Shown one piece after another: positions 47,301-56,221 of a stretch of DNA of 60,000 nucleotides (positions are counted from its first letter, which is position 1; each line of letters starts with the position of its first letter). Origin of the DNA: Symsagittifera roscoffensis (taxonomy: Eukaryota; Xenacoelomorpha; Acoela; Convolutidae); the NCBI RefSeq assembly GCF_963678635.1, contig NC_087070.1, positions 12,622,539-12,682,538 on the forward strand, read 5' to 3'. Both the position numbers and the translations under genes were made by a program. A model generated the notes under the pieces. That model was not told the origin of the DNA. It saw only the letters and a list, made by a program, of their open reading frames with translations, and made no database searches.

Positions 47301-50300
47301 TGGCGGATTCTAATGGCAGCTCCCAATCGGGAGTTGGAGCCATCGAACCTGAGGCTTCGCAAGTCAGAATTGGCGGCGGCATGGGCGGACATATCTCATG
47401 CACTGAGGGGCTTTTATGGACTAGGCGACATCCTGATCGTATTAGACGAGGTGCTCTTGCTAGAGATATCGAACTTTGCCAGGCAACTCAAGTTCAGCCC
47501 AGTCATCGGGGACGATCACCCGGCGATAAGCAAATTAACGGCCAGCTTGTGGTTTCGGAGTATGGATGTGAAGATCACAAACTCCACCAGCAGGTCTAGA
47601 GGTCCCAGTAACGAGAGAAGAAATGTGGCCGAGACGGAAAAGCAATTAGAATCGATGAAATATCGTTTGACTCAAGAGAATGGCTGGTGGCCATTTTTGA
47701 CACCAAGGCTGGAGAACGCCACGAATAAGACAAGGGAGGAAGCACCACCCCTCGTGAAACAAGTCTGGAGTTTTCTGGAGAAACAACTGGAGCTGGCCGA
47801 AACAAGAGACATGACGGTGGCTAGATTTGTCTCGGCCGCCAATGAGGTGACGATTGGAGGGTTCTGGAGAGAGCACGCCAAAGGCGAATTAAAGACTAGG
47901 AGGGATTACGAGATTCTCAAGTTCTTGAGTCCTTGCTGGGAGAAGGAATTCTTGGCAGGAATATTCGGTACCACGGCGACTATCTTTGGAGCCTTCGTGC
48001 AGGAGATACTGGGCATGCCCATCAGCCTGCTCTTGGCCCTGTATTTGGTCTACCCCAGATACTTGTTCAACATGGGCCCAGCATACATGTTTAGTCGAGG
48101 AGTGGAGACACTTCGAGTTGATGGGTACCTGGCACTAGTACTCTTGACCCATGGGGAATTGGTGTCGTTTCATCGATTAATGGAATATGGAGAGCCTCTG
48201 TCTATGGGGAGAGTCCACACGAGCATTGAAACCAGCTCCTACAAGTGTGCCGCAGGGTTGAAGACGTTGCTAGTACAATACCTCATGATGCAAAATCGGC
48301 ACATGACGGGTGAAGATGAGAATCCAACTTCGAGAGAAGAATGGAAGAAGACGAACAGAGGGATGCCTCTGCTGACGGACCTATGCCTGGCAATGAGGTC
48401 GGACCCAATGGGGATAATCCGGGGCCTAGAGGAGGTGGTGACCTGCATTTATGGTCCAGCAGTGACGTACGCGTTCCCAGACCCCCTGGTGACAACGTAT
48501 CGTCACTCTGTAACGCACTTGAGTCTTATCAGTATACTGGATGGGACGGCGTTAAATTGGTGTCAGCAGGAGGTGCTCAGAGGGCGAATGAGCAACACGG
48601 TACTCTTTGGAAAGGTGAAAGATGCCGAGCTAATAGTGTACAACTTCAGGGGGCAAATGCAATGTAGAATGGGAGGCAAGCGAGAGGGTCCCATCGAAAT
48701 GTATCCCAAATTCTGGAACTTGAACCCATTGACGGCGGACGGACGAGAAATCTTGAGAATTCCTGCCTGGAAGGAGTGCTTCGCACTGGTGAAGAGGGAG
48801 CTGGAGACCATAATGGAGAAAGAAATCCTCCCAGCCACCATGCCTGAGTTCCCAATAGTCAGGAGGATGACCTTAGGAATGAATAGTCCCTTGGTAGTTC
48901 CCTCCATAATGGCGAAGATGACGACGGAGGAAATGCAGAAGGATTTCACTGATGGCTGGGACCCCCTGTTCATTGGCTACACGGCGGCGGTCTACTTCCA
49001 TACCAGCAAGACGAAGGTAAATTCGTGGACGACGCAAGCGAAAAAGAGTAGAGGTTCGCAGCCCCCAGGGTATGAGGTGCGGAAGGTCTTGAGAACTCTA
49101 GAGAAGGAGGGACTTGAGAACATGTTACCCATATGGGATGATGGCAGGATGATCGTGATGGAGGGGCACGTCGCACTGGTGGACGACATGAAATTTGCCA
49201 CGAGAAAATATAAGGCGCCCTATGGCTTGGAACAGGTGGAAATAAGACAGGAAGGAACAGAACTAGATGCAGCAGGTCATCTGCATGTAGCACTGACGGA
49301 ATACAAAAAGCTGGATCCTACGACACCATCACCACTGTCCGTGGACACGCCTGGAGACAAGAGGAGCGGACCCGTCGAGGACCGATTTAAGAAAATTCTC
49401 GAGAGAAGGAGACATGAGTCAGAAGAAGAGAGTATGGATGAAACTCTCAGTGAAGCCGGTGAAGACATGGAAGTGGGGAATACGCCTGAACCAGGGCCAT
49501 CAGGGGAGGAGCTCACCACTCAAGAGCTGTTGAAAGACTTGAGCGAGGAGAATTGGGCAGATACTGCCACACCACCCCTGATTCCGTCTCCCCGGAAGGA
49601 TCTGGAATTGCCATTGGCAAGTGAGACCTTCAATATGGGGATGATACTCTTGAGCTCGGAGGAAAGGGAAAAGAACACTTTCGAAGGGAACAGGGACATA
49701 TTCCTGGGATCACTGAAGGACGATGCTTGGCAGGAGTTCTTGGAAGAATTCAATCAAGAAGTGGGCAGCGAGACGACGCTGGACAAATTCAAGGAGGAAC
49801 TGTGGGACACAGTCGTAAGATTTGGAGAACCGCTTCTGATAGGAACGGGCCTGGATGAGAAGGCGAGAAAAGAGCTACTGAGCAAGCTGGTAGAGCTGAG
49901 GAATTCACGATCGAAGACTAGAGAAGAAAAATGTGAGGACAGCTCTACTCGGAGACAAAAAACTGTAGATAAAATGGTTGATAAGGTTGGGACTAGTAAT
50001 ATGATTAAAAGTACTAATATCCTTAAGGCTCGAGCAGGGGGGAGGCAAGAGTTGGAAGGAGTGGATGGAGAGGTCGAATCAGTGATGGTAGCCACAACAC
50101 CCTCAAGTAGAGATGTGAAGACTCGCAAGAGGAAGAGAGAAGTGGAAGGATTGGGTAGTCCTTCAGTGGATGCTGTTTCGGAAGGAAACTTGAGAGAGAC
50201 GGCGCCCATGGTTTTGGCTAGATGCAAGACGGCGGCATACAAGAGCAGCTCGGAGCTCAGAAGACCACTTGAAGTAGAGAGGGAAATAGAGGTTTCCACC

Positions 50301-50864
50301 AGTTCGACATCGGAGGAAGACTTCAAGCCTCAGAAGATAAACGTGAAGAGAGGTTCAACGAACGGACAGACATGGGAAGTAGATGTCGGCAAAGAATGGA
50401 TCTCGAAGGCACACCAGGCCACGGGCAAGCGAGTGACAAGTGATCCATTGGAAAGGAACAAGACGAGGAACACCTCCCGGACGTGGTGGGTGGCCCTTGA
50501 AACATTGAAAGAAATGGAGGACTGCTGGAAGAAGTTGGACAGTGGAGTAGCTCGCAAGCGACGTAATTGGGCCACCCAGCAAAAGGCCGAGGTTAATGGA
50601 ATAGAAATGGCAAATCATCTGAAGAGGTCCTGGCAGAGTTTGTTGAAGGATCATTTTGAAGAAGCAATGAGGACACCCTCATCAGCACCACCATTAATGG
50701 CGAATCCCTTCGTTAGAATTGCAGGACAATTAATGTTCACCTGGAGTCTGGTGGGGATAGAGTTGGAAACACTGACCTCGTATGACAGGCTGAAGTTGGG
50801 AAGCAAGAAGCTAGAGATGTATCAGGCACTGATGCAACACGTAGTCAGGGAAACTCAGGCTTGA
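44379..50864 (+). CDS. Second polyprotein, N-terminal part: coiled coil, SGNH esterase, second SGNH-like module
   Basis: 2,161 codons from ATG 44379. Residues 1-88 form an unrecognised N-terminal domain. A long charged coiled coil with RDQAKLDREKVQLERDQ-type heptads spans about 146-237. Residues 408-590 are an SGNH/GDSL hydrolase: nucleophile Ser417 in IVGDSLV, Asn466 in VGTNDVS, and the Asp560-x-x-His563 pair in NDGIHFD. A second region (about 835-900) repeats the pattern weakly, with VAGSDFEG and FAGMNDHLH but no obvious Asp-His pair. About 1190-1231 is hydrophobic and might cross a membrane. About 1640-2100 is acidic, Ser/Thr-rich linker. SGNH esterases occur in some LINE ORF1 proteins and in viral haemagglutinin-esterases. 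No signal peptide is seen, so a role in particles or replication is as likely as in the envelope. It ends at a TGA caused by a frameshift. Confidence 0.85.
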   Translation: MADRLWKSVPAALKKPTLDELYRRLRDLDYTQIDERMAVMLNAILQLEDQGECRESATEAVLMIGYTTEGISNQEQTRWLSWNVDGGVRGFDLARNPGLNNNTEYGAGEFALPTRPTVRSTSQNSSRVPSMSRTQQTTEAYPDLGVLKKELEKTQKERNKANLDRDQAKLDREKVQLERDQAVNERDQALRLLEIQKAEHQQELRVRENAANRDQLRSELDRIEQRQRELDAQKGARPKERVVTSSRPESRMEVDEAPRARARFNLDREAREHMSEGLEVWIPNDTTSSLRSLETQPIRPLMDVELPGYTPTSTSSDSQVSGGSSRLKELGERLRQKSRESSARPELPPTWREQPVRSVVISSYKKNTEGRYHRHNRLDWSAEQKARRDCFHDAAWVQYLAPPRVPEGAVHLIVGDSLVRVLTRIRSHWQTGILSFAGAATPQMLATLDMLGMTKVYTVTLMVGTNDVSRGEARKITRLHDKVSCLLEELRIQMDPILLTICTVPYNMMFDQHALEMNEKVRNLNKVIRDIHRKSVLPVRLLDVAERMEKEGFPEDTSNDGIHFDRPRGAEWLNDVFQEHINALEADLLETAQFTLGPPPNPPFLASRALSGRLGPRVDTRDSSRSSQTRLQSATPMESEEVTSSTPPSSAISSVVVAESKREKKSMETARLRYPEKVKELDLESLEYRRELAETLGIERVSHEDLNRHDCVDWLKAHEAHFSRAKLMETADLTGIPTKAIMGPINYRPLKLLGSPGLIAEPPKHRTSIVRIRLATPAQLKVVGKLLNPGGTGLPDAAYEGSKLAEDPRYGKPCGSTQLAKTLAVYDRADPAAARVVIVAGSDFEGTSPKLFWPETLIYSLPGAELNQMLTLVVAIKSKMPCEPELLLFAGMNDHLHAMGLLEQLKGDKIPTSRKIWEAIQALFAAMNEVQENVVSRFGSKTKVVFTTSPGYANMPPALQFVYAVLILIAEGNEWRILMAAPNRELEPSNLRLRKSELAAAWADISHALRGFYGLGDILIVLDEVLLLEISNFARQLKFSPVIGDDHPAISKLTASLWFRSMDVKITNSTSRSRGPSNERRNVAETEKQLESMKYRLTQENGWWPFLTPRLENATNKTREEAPPLVKQVWSFLEKQLELAETRDMTVARFVSAANEVTIGGFWREHAKGELKTRRDYEILKFLSPCWEKEFLAGIFGTTATIFGAFVQEILGMPISLLLALYLVYPRYLFNMGPAYMFSRGVETLRVDGYLALVLLTHGELVSFHRLMEYGEPLSMGRVHTSIETSSYKCAAGLKTLLVQYLMMQNRHMTGEDENPTSREEWKKTNRGMPLLTDLCLAMRSDPMGIIRGLEEVVTCIYGPAVTYAFPDPLVTTYRHSVTHLSLISILDGTALNWCQQEVLRGRMSNTVLFGKVKDAELIVYNFRGQMQCRMGGKREGPIEMYPKFWNLNPLTADGREILRIPAWKECFALVKRELETIMEKEILPATMPEFPIVRRMTLGMNSPLVVPSIMAKMTTEEMQKDFTDGWDPLFIGYTAAVYFHTSKTKVNSWTTQAKKSRGSQPPGYEVRKVLRTLEKEGLENMLPIWDDGRMIVMEGHVALVDDMKFATRKYKAPYGLEQVEIRQEGTELDAAGHLHVALTEYKKLDPTTPSPLSVDTPGDKRSGPVEDRFKKILERRRHESEEESMDETLSEAGEDMEVGNTPEPGPSGEELTTQELLKDLSEENWADTATPPLIPSPRKDLELPLASETFNMGMILLSSEEREKNTFEGNRDIFLGSLKDDAWQEFLEEFNQEVGSETTLDKFKEELWDTVVRFGEPLLIGTGLDEKARKELLSKLVELRNSRSKTREEKCEDSSTRRQKTVDKMVDKVGTSNMIKSTNILKARAGGRQELEGVDGEVESVMVATTPSSRDVKTRKRKREVEGLGSPSVDAVSEGNLRETAPMVLARCKTAAYKSSSELRRPLEVEREIEVSTSSTSEEDFKPQKINVKRGSTNGQTWEVDVGKEWISKAHQATGKRVTSDPLERNKTRNTSRTWWVALETLKEMEDCWKKLDSGVARKRRNWATQQKAEVNGIEMANHLKRSWQSLLKDHFEEAMRTPSSAPPLMANPFVRIAGQLMFTWSLVGIELETLTSYDRLKLGSKKLEMYQALMQHVVRETQA

Positions 50865-53242
50865 GCCTGGCCAGAAGAAAGGATGCCACGTGTTTCTTGA
50901 GATGGATAATGTCGACGATGTCTGATAGCACCATCCTGGCATGCCAACAGAGAGCAAGCGCAAGCAAAACCATGGAAAAAAGAGTCTCAACGGTCATCTT
51001 GAACGTGTATCAGAGCACAGGAATAGAAAAGGAAGAGGGTTCCAGACTATCCCTAGAGAACCATAGGAAGCTAGACGAGGTACGGAGGTTTTATAATAAG
51101 AAGTTCGAAGAAGAACATGATGTTCACCGTAACCTGGCCTCGTCAGAGCAGTACTCGAGAATCAGCGAGAAGGGGGAATACCAATATGTGTCTGGAGTGA
51201 TGGGAATGGCCTACAACCCCTTCTTAGACTCGGAAGCTGGAGGCGCCCACAGGAACCATGAGGTAGCGGAGCTACTGAAGTTTTGGACAGAAAGAATAAT
51301 GGAAATAGACGCGGTGGAAAAAGAGGGGCCGAGCCTGGGCCTGATTCTTGAGAAAACACCAGAGGTGGTGAGCATACCACGTTCAGACAAGAGAGTTGAA
51401 GTGAACATGGGCGATGGAAATGGCTTGTTAACCACGAACTTGGGAGTGGTATGGAAACTAATAAGACCCTCTTGGTGTCCACATCCCCACGCGAGTCTGA
51501 TCGAGGAAACCACCGAGCGAGTGAGGTTAGCACCAACGGAAGATGAAGATCTGGCAAAGTTGAGTGTGCTGCATAAGCTAATTTCACCTCAGATGCAAGA
51601 GCCAAGCGAAAAGACTAGTAATCCCGGGTCAGCAAAGAAATTGGAGCCGGGTAGCTGTCTGGATTCGACGTGTGGAAACGGAGAGCACACCTGCGATGGA
51701 CGGTCATGCGTTAGAATACTGTCATTTCAAAAAGAAGACCTGGTCACTTGGTTCGAAGACATAACAGAAAGGGAGAAAAGTGAAGTGCAAATAGTAGCGG
51801 AGTGTTACGCGAGAACCACGGTGAATATAGCGACAGCTCTCGGATTCTTCTCGAGAATGTGTAGTCTGCAGTCACGGGAAAGACTAGAATCTGAACATCA
51901 TTTAGTGACGGCGTTGAGCGTAGAATCATGGCCCGGGGTGTTGCAGGTGACTCAAAAACACATCCGGAGCTGGAAGGTTGGTCTCGAGGCGGAAATGGGA
52001 TTTCCCATGAGCGAAGCTTATGGCTTGTCATTGAACGCGAAATCGCTGATAGGGTCAATGATGGCCAACTTGTGCGGAAGTCACTACCCACTGCACATGG
52101 TGATGGTGGAAGCATCCAGCCAGAGAGTACTGGTGGACAAGGCCTTCTCAGTGCCCAAGTGCGTGAGGTTGGCTCGGATATCGCATCACTCGCACAAGTT
52201 GTTGAGAAAAATCAGAGGGACAGTACCAAAAGAATTGAGAGATGACTTGAGTGAAATCTGGGGAGAAGAACTTTTGAAGTTGGAGAGAGAGAACACAAGC
52301 GATCACGGGAGACAAAACGTGATCGGAAAACCTGTGGGAAGTGCTCCAAACCTGGAAGATAACGACACGATACATGAGAAAATGATGGAGCTTGAGCCTC
52401 TCTTGGAAGCCTCGGGGGAGCGTAACCTCAGGAGCATTGAAATCACCCATGGAGAATGCCCATGCCACTGTTTAGCGCAAACGGTGTGGTATCCAGATCA
52501 CAAGAACCTTTGCCTGGTGTGGGATATGGAAGAAATCCGGTCGATCGGACTACCGGATCACCGACAGAAGGTGACGATCTTGGTAGTGAGTACGATCTTG
52601 GCTCTGAGATGGATAGAAGAGAATATAACGAAGTATCGGGAAGCGGGGACGCCAACGGCAGAGTCAATATACGCGATAGACTACAGTAGGAGACTCGAGT
52701 TGTTTGAGACTGCGTGCAAGGTATTCGCCATACCAACGGAAGTCAGACATGTCTGGAGCCGTTTGAGGTATTTCCCATGGTTTCGGGCGACGCTGACGTC
52801 CTGGTTGTACATGACAACGAAAGATCACATGAGAAAACATCAAAAGGAGTATCGACAGTTCCAGGCCGAGATTGGGCCGGAAGCTTTCAAGAGACCCCTG
52901 TTAACCCATCGTAATGCAATCACGACAGGATGGAAGAGAGTGGGTAAGATGTCTAGAGACAATACCAAGGCGAGGGAATCGATACTAGAGGAGGACCTGG
53001 CGAAGAACGTGAGCTTGAGCCTGCACAACTCCTTTTGTTTGAACCGGGAATCTAGGGTGAAGGCACTACCCAACCAAGCAAAGAGGTTGCAAGAGCAAAG
53101 AGAATGGATGCGATCCTACGAGCAGCTGAAGGCTTGGGAGGAGATTGTGATTAGCTCCGATGATGAAGAGGAACTGTTGAGACAGTTTGCCGTATCTAGT
53201 ACTTCAGGGTGCAGTACCTCCAAGGCGAAGAGTGCGAGATGA
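50861..53242 (+). CDS. Second polyprotein, C-terminal part: unrecognised Cys-rich protein
   Basis: The frame is 793 codons long, but its first codon is TTG at 50861, overlapping the previous stop. Without an ATG at the junction it is best seen as the frameshifted continuation of the upstream ORF. The related element at 56222-58675 supports this: there the same junction reads through. No known family is evident. Visible features are a Cys cluster C-X4-C-X6-C-X4-C (about residues 265-283), a second one with CPCHC (about 530-548), a helical middle with IATALGFFSRM, and an acidic C-terminus (ISSDDEEELL). Both Cys clusters are unchanged or nearly so in the other element, and differences between copies concentrate in third codon positions. 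It occupies the env position but has no clear signal peptide or anchor. Confidence 0.85.
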   Translation: MSLARRKDATCFLRWIMSTMSDSTILACQQRASASKTMEKRVSTVILNVYQSTGIEKEEGSRLSLENHRKLDEVRRFYNKKFEEEHDVHRNLASSEQYSRISEKGEYQYVSGVMGMAYNPFLDSEAGGAHRNHEVAELLKFWTERIMEIDAVEKEGPSLGLILEKTPEVVSIPRSDKRVEVNMGDGNGLLTTNLGVVWKLIRPSWCPHPHASLIEETTERVRLAPTEDEDLAKLSVLHKLISPQMQEPSEKTSNPGSAKKLEPGSCLDSTCGNGEHTCDGRSCVRILSFQKEDLVTWFEDITEREKSEVQIVAECYARTTVNIATALGFFSRMCSLQSRERLESEHHLVTALSVESWPGVLQVTQKHIRSWKVGLEAEMGFPMSEAYGLSLNAKSLIGSMMANLCGSHYPLHMVMVEASSQRVLVDKAFSVPKCVRLARISHHSHKLLRKIRGTVPKELRDDLSEIWGEELLKLERENTSDHGRQNVIGKPVGSAPNLEDNDTIHEKMMELEPLLEASGERNLRSIEITHGECPCHCLAQTVWYPDHKNLCLVWDMEEIRSIGLPDHRQKVTILVVSTILALRWIEENITKYREAGTPTAESIYAIDYSRRLELFETACKVFAIPTEVRHVWSRLRYFPWFRATLTSWLYMTTKDHMRKHQKEYRQFQAEIGPEAFKRPLLTHRNAITTGWKRVGKMSRDNTKARESILEEDLAKNVSLSLHNSFCLNRESRVKALPNQAKRLQEQREWMRSYEQLKAWEEIVISSDDEEELLRQFAVSSTSGCSTSKAKSAR

Positions 53243-53671
53243 GCAGGTGGCTCGAATGGATCTTGAGTCTTGAGAGGGAAAGGGGGGCTTGAGCGTGGAT
53301 CCGGGTGAAACTTGGATTCACGAAAAAGAAGTTTTAACAAAGCAAATATTGTTATTAATATACTATATTTATTATATAAATCAAAATGCTGCATGACAAT
53401 TTCCTGATTGAATAGGACAAAAGAAATTTTAAATGATTGGCTTGGAAAACAAGAATTCAAGGGTGCAGGTGTGTGCAGGTTTTGATTGCTGTTTAGCGAT
53501 AGTGTGAAAATTTTACATGGCTGTGAATTTTGGGGTGTAGATAAGCTTAAGTCTGCTGCAAACTTCTGTAAATGACCACTGGCACTGTATCTTGAGTAAC
53601 GCTCGGTTTTCTGGGACTCACTGGCAGAAGACAGCACGCGATGAGGACATCGATCTCGAGTCCGGGGAGTA
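53243..53671 (+). other. 3' untranslated part before the 3' LTR, with polypurine tracts
   Basis: A strong purine tract, gagagggaaagggggg, lies at 53272-53287, 385 bp before the LTR, and is conserved in the second element. A short one, ccggggagta, abuts the LTR start at 53671 and is also conserved. The latter is in the normal place for the plus-strand primer. Between them is AT-rich sequence without a gene. Confidence 0.6.
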
Positions 53672-54575
53672 TGTGCCAGTCGGTCATATTCGGAAGTTTG
53701 ACCTTGAGAGAAGCAAAAAACACTTGATTTTGGAGTGAAATTTAGTTTTTCAAAATTTCGAATGGAACCTGTCATGCACGATTTTCTCGCGATAACTGAA
53801 AATCAGAAAAGAGAAGTCAGAACAATCGAGTAACAATCGCGGGAAAGTTGCTAAATAAAACGGTGGGAAATTGCTATTCGCAATTTCTGTCATAATAGAA
53901 CAAGAGTAGAGCTGTCCCATCTAAAACAGAGACGAGAGCATTCCCACGAACTGGATTGTTGTGATTGGAGTACTATTATTAACTGGACCAGAGTGAACCT
54001 TCGGTGGAAAGGTGGACAGCTAGAGTGTCCCAATGGTTCACGAGAACTTACAGTCTAGAGAAAAAACTTGTTCTTATTATTAAAACTGACTAACATTAAA
54101 CTCATTTTAGTTACTTTATTAATTCTTGAGTTGCTTACCGACTTATTTACTTCCTGGTTCTTGAGCGTGCTACAATGTGAGTACTTAATTTAAATTCCTA
54201 GAGTGTGTTTTATAATTGTTATGTTGAGGTAAGGCGAGTTTTAGGTTGATCCATCTGAAATGGATCAAAGTTCCACTGTCTAATAAAAAGTAACTTAACG
54301 GATTGTTCCAACCCGGTTTTTAACGGCGTTCATGTATTTTGGGTATCTAGAGACCTAAGTATGGGGACGTTTCTAATTCTAGAGTGGGGGGATATTTTAG
54401 TAGTAGCCTTTAAGCTGTAACGGGTCGTAGTCTCATGTCACAAACGACCCGAACTGGCTCCGACCGTTCTTGAGGTAGAAAAACACAAGAGATGGTGTCC
54501 CTGACCCTTGAGCCAGTGGTTATAGGGCCTATTTTTCTTAAGCTTCATGTGTGACTGCAGTAGACGAATGTTACA
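53672..54575 (+). repeat. 3' LTR
   Basis: 904 bp, TGTGCCAG..TGTTACA, the same length as the 5' LTR and differing from it by three substitutions by eye. It contains the same hairpin and AATAAA. It is followed by gttgctcatg, which does not repeat the left flank. Confidence 0.95.
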
Positions 54576-54897
54576 GTTGCTCATGCAATAAGAAACATTT
54601 CCAAGAGTTAAATTTGAACTGTTCAGCCTGAAAACTTAGTAAGAATTTTAAAAAGTTAATTTAAACTGTGACATTCGACCAGAATGGACAAAAATGCAGA
54701 TTTTTTTTTGGGTAATCAGAAGGTCAAAAGTATCATAGTAACCGAGGTTACAGTCATGAGTCCCTTCATCGTGTATTCCAGTCAAAATCCTTGGAATTTC
54801 TAGATATGGAAGTGATAATGATAAAAGAAGATGTCAAGTGTTTAAGTCCTTGTCATTTAAAATCGATACGTTCAATAAGAACACGCAACTCGACACG
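54576..54897. other. 322-bp spacer between two convergent elements
   Basis: Unique AT-rich sequence with a run of T (about 54700) and no ORF or repeat I recognise. It separates the 3' LTRs of two oppositely oriented giant elements. Confidence 0.7.
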
Positions 54898-55782
54898 TGT
54901 AACAGTCGCCTACTTTAGTCACATATGAGGCTTAAGAAAAATAGGCCCTATAACCATTGGCTCAAGAGTCAGGGACACTATCTCTTGTGTTTTTCTACCT
55001 CAAGAACGGTCGGAGCCAATTCGGTTCGCTTGCGACATGAGACTAGAACCCGTTACAGCTTAAAGGCCACTACCAAAATACCCCCCACTCTAGAAGTAAG
55101 AACGTCCCCATACTTAGGTCTCGAAATACCCAAAATACATGAACGCCGTTAAAAACCGGGTCGGAACAATCCGCTTAGTTACTTTTTATTGGACAGTGGA
55201 ACTTTGATCCATTTCAGATGGATCAACCTAAAACTCGCCTTATCTCAACATAACTATCATAAAATACACTCGAGAAATTTAAATTGAGAACTCACATGTC
55301 TATGCGCTGGAGTATGAGGAGTAATTAAAAGATAAGCAGCTCGAGAATTAAATGATATAACTAAATAAGTTTGATGCTAATTAGTTTTAACAACAGAAGT
55401 AAGTTTTGTCTCAAGAATCAAAGTTTCTGTATGAACCATCGGGACACTCGAGTTGTCCTCTCTTCCATTGAATGTTCACTCTGTCCCGTTCGAATAATCG
55501 TCCTTTCTCAAGTCTGTTTTCTATCCTCTTGTTTTCGGGATAAGACAGCTCTACTCTTTTATTATTTCGTATCGGGAAATTGCGAATAGCAATTTCCTGC
55601 CCTTTTTTTGAGTAGTTTCCCGCAATTGTTAATTCGGTTGTTCTGATTTTTTACTTCTTGTTTTCAGTTGGTTCGAGAAAACTGAGCATGACAGGCTCCA
55701 TTCGAAATTTTTAAAATTAATACTTCACTCCAAAATTACGTGTTTCTCAAGGTCAAACCTCCAGACATGACCGACTGGCACA
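54898..55782 (-). repeat. 3' LTR of the second element
   Basis: 885 bp on the minus strand, from TGTGCCAGTCGGTC (55782) to ..CTGTTACA (54898). It aligns end to end with the 904-bp LTR with many substitutions and small gaps, and keeps the hairpin core and AATAAA. The same ccggggagta precedes it. Confidence 0.9.
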
Positions 55783-56221
55783 TACTCCCCGGACTCGAGA
55801 TCGATGTCCTCATTGCATGTTGTCATCTGCCAGTGAGTCCCAGAGAACCGAGTGTTGCTCAAGATACAGTGCCAGTGGTCATTTACAGAAGTTTGCATCG
55901 GACTCAAGTTTATCTATCTTCCAAAATTCACAACCATATAAAATTTTCACACTATCGCTAAACAGCAATCAAAATCTGCACACACCTGCACCCATGAATC
56001 CCCGCTTTTTAAGCTGGTAATTTTAAAACTTCTTTTGTCCTATTCAGTCAGGAAATTGTCATGCATCATTTTGATTTATATAATAGATCTATCATATTAA
56101 TAACAATATCTTATTCGTCTAAAATTTCTTTTTCGTGAACCCGGATTTCATCCGAGTTCACCCTCGAGCCCCCTCCCTCTCAAGACTCAAGACTCTAGAA
56201 TTTTCCCTTCGAGCCACCGGC
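55783..56221 (-). other. 3' untranslated part of the second element
   Basis: Colinear with 53243-53671: the purine tract (gagagggagggggc on the minus strand, about 56170-56185), the AT-rich centre and the ccggggagta before the LTR are all kept. Confidence 0.8.

Larger units (their letters stand above)
31686..54575 (+). mobile_element. Giant Ty3/Gypsy-like LTR retroelement, 22.9 kb
   Basis: Two direct 904-bp LTRs bracket, in order, a primer binding site, a 2.47-kb repetitive leader, a Gag-Pol ORF (35061-43859) ending in a macrodomain-like module, and a second polyprotein split into two overlapping frames (44379-50864 and 50861-53242). Most Ty3/Gypsy elements are 5-12 kb; elements above 20 kb are known (plant Ogre, planarian Burro) but are exceptional. 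The LTRs differ at three sites by eye, so insertion is recent. Breaks: two in-frame stops in integrase and one frameshift between the downstream frames. Flanks (acgtt left, gttgc right) show no 4-6-bp target duplication, only a shared gtt. Confidence 0.92.

Noticed and set aside
53290-54575. A 1.29-kb 3' LTR starting after the strong purine tract
   Set aside because: Only 53672-54575 is matched by the left copy, and TGT..ACA ends plus an adjacent short purine tract favour the 904-bp LTR; kept as an alternative in the findings.
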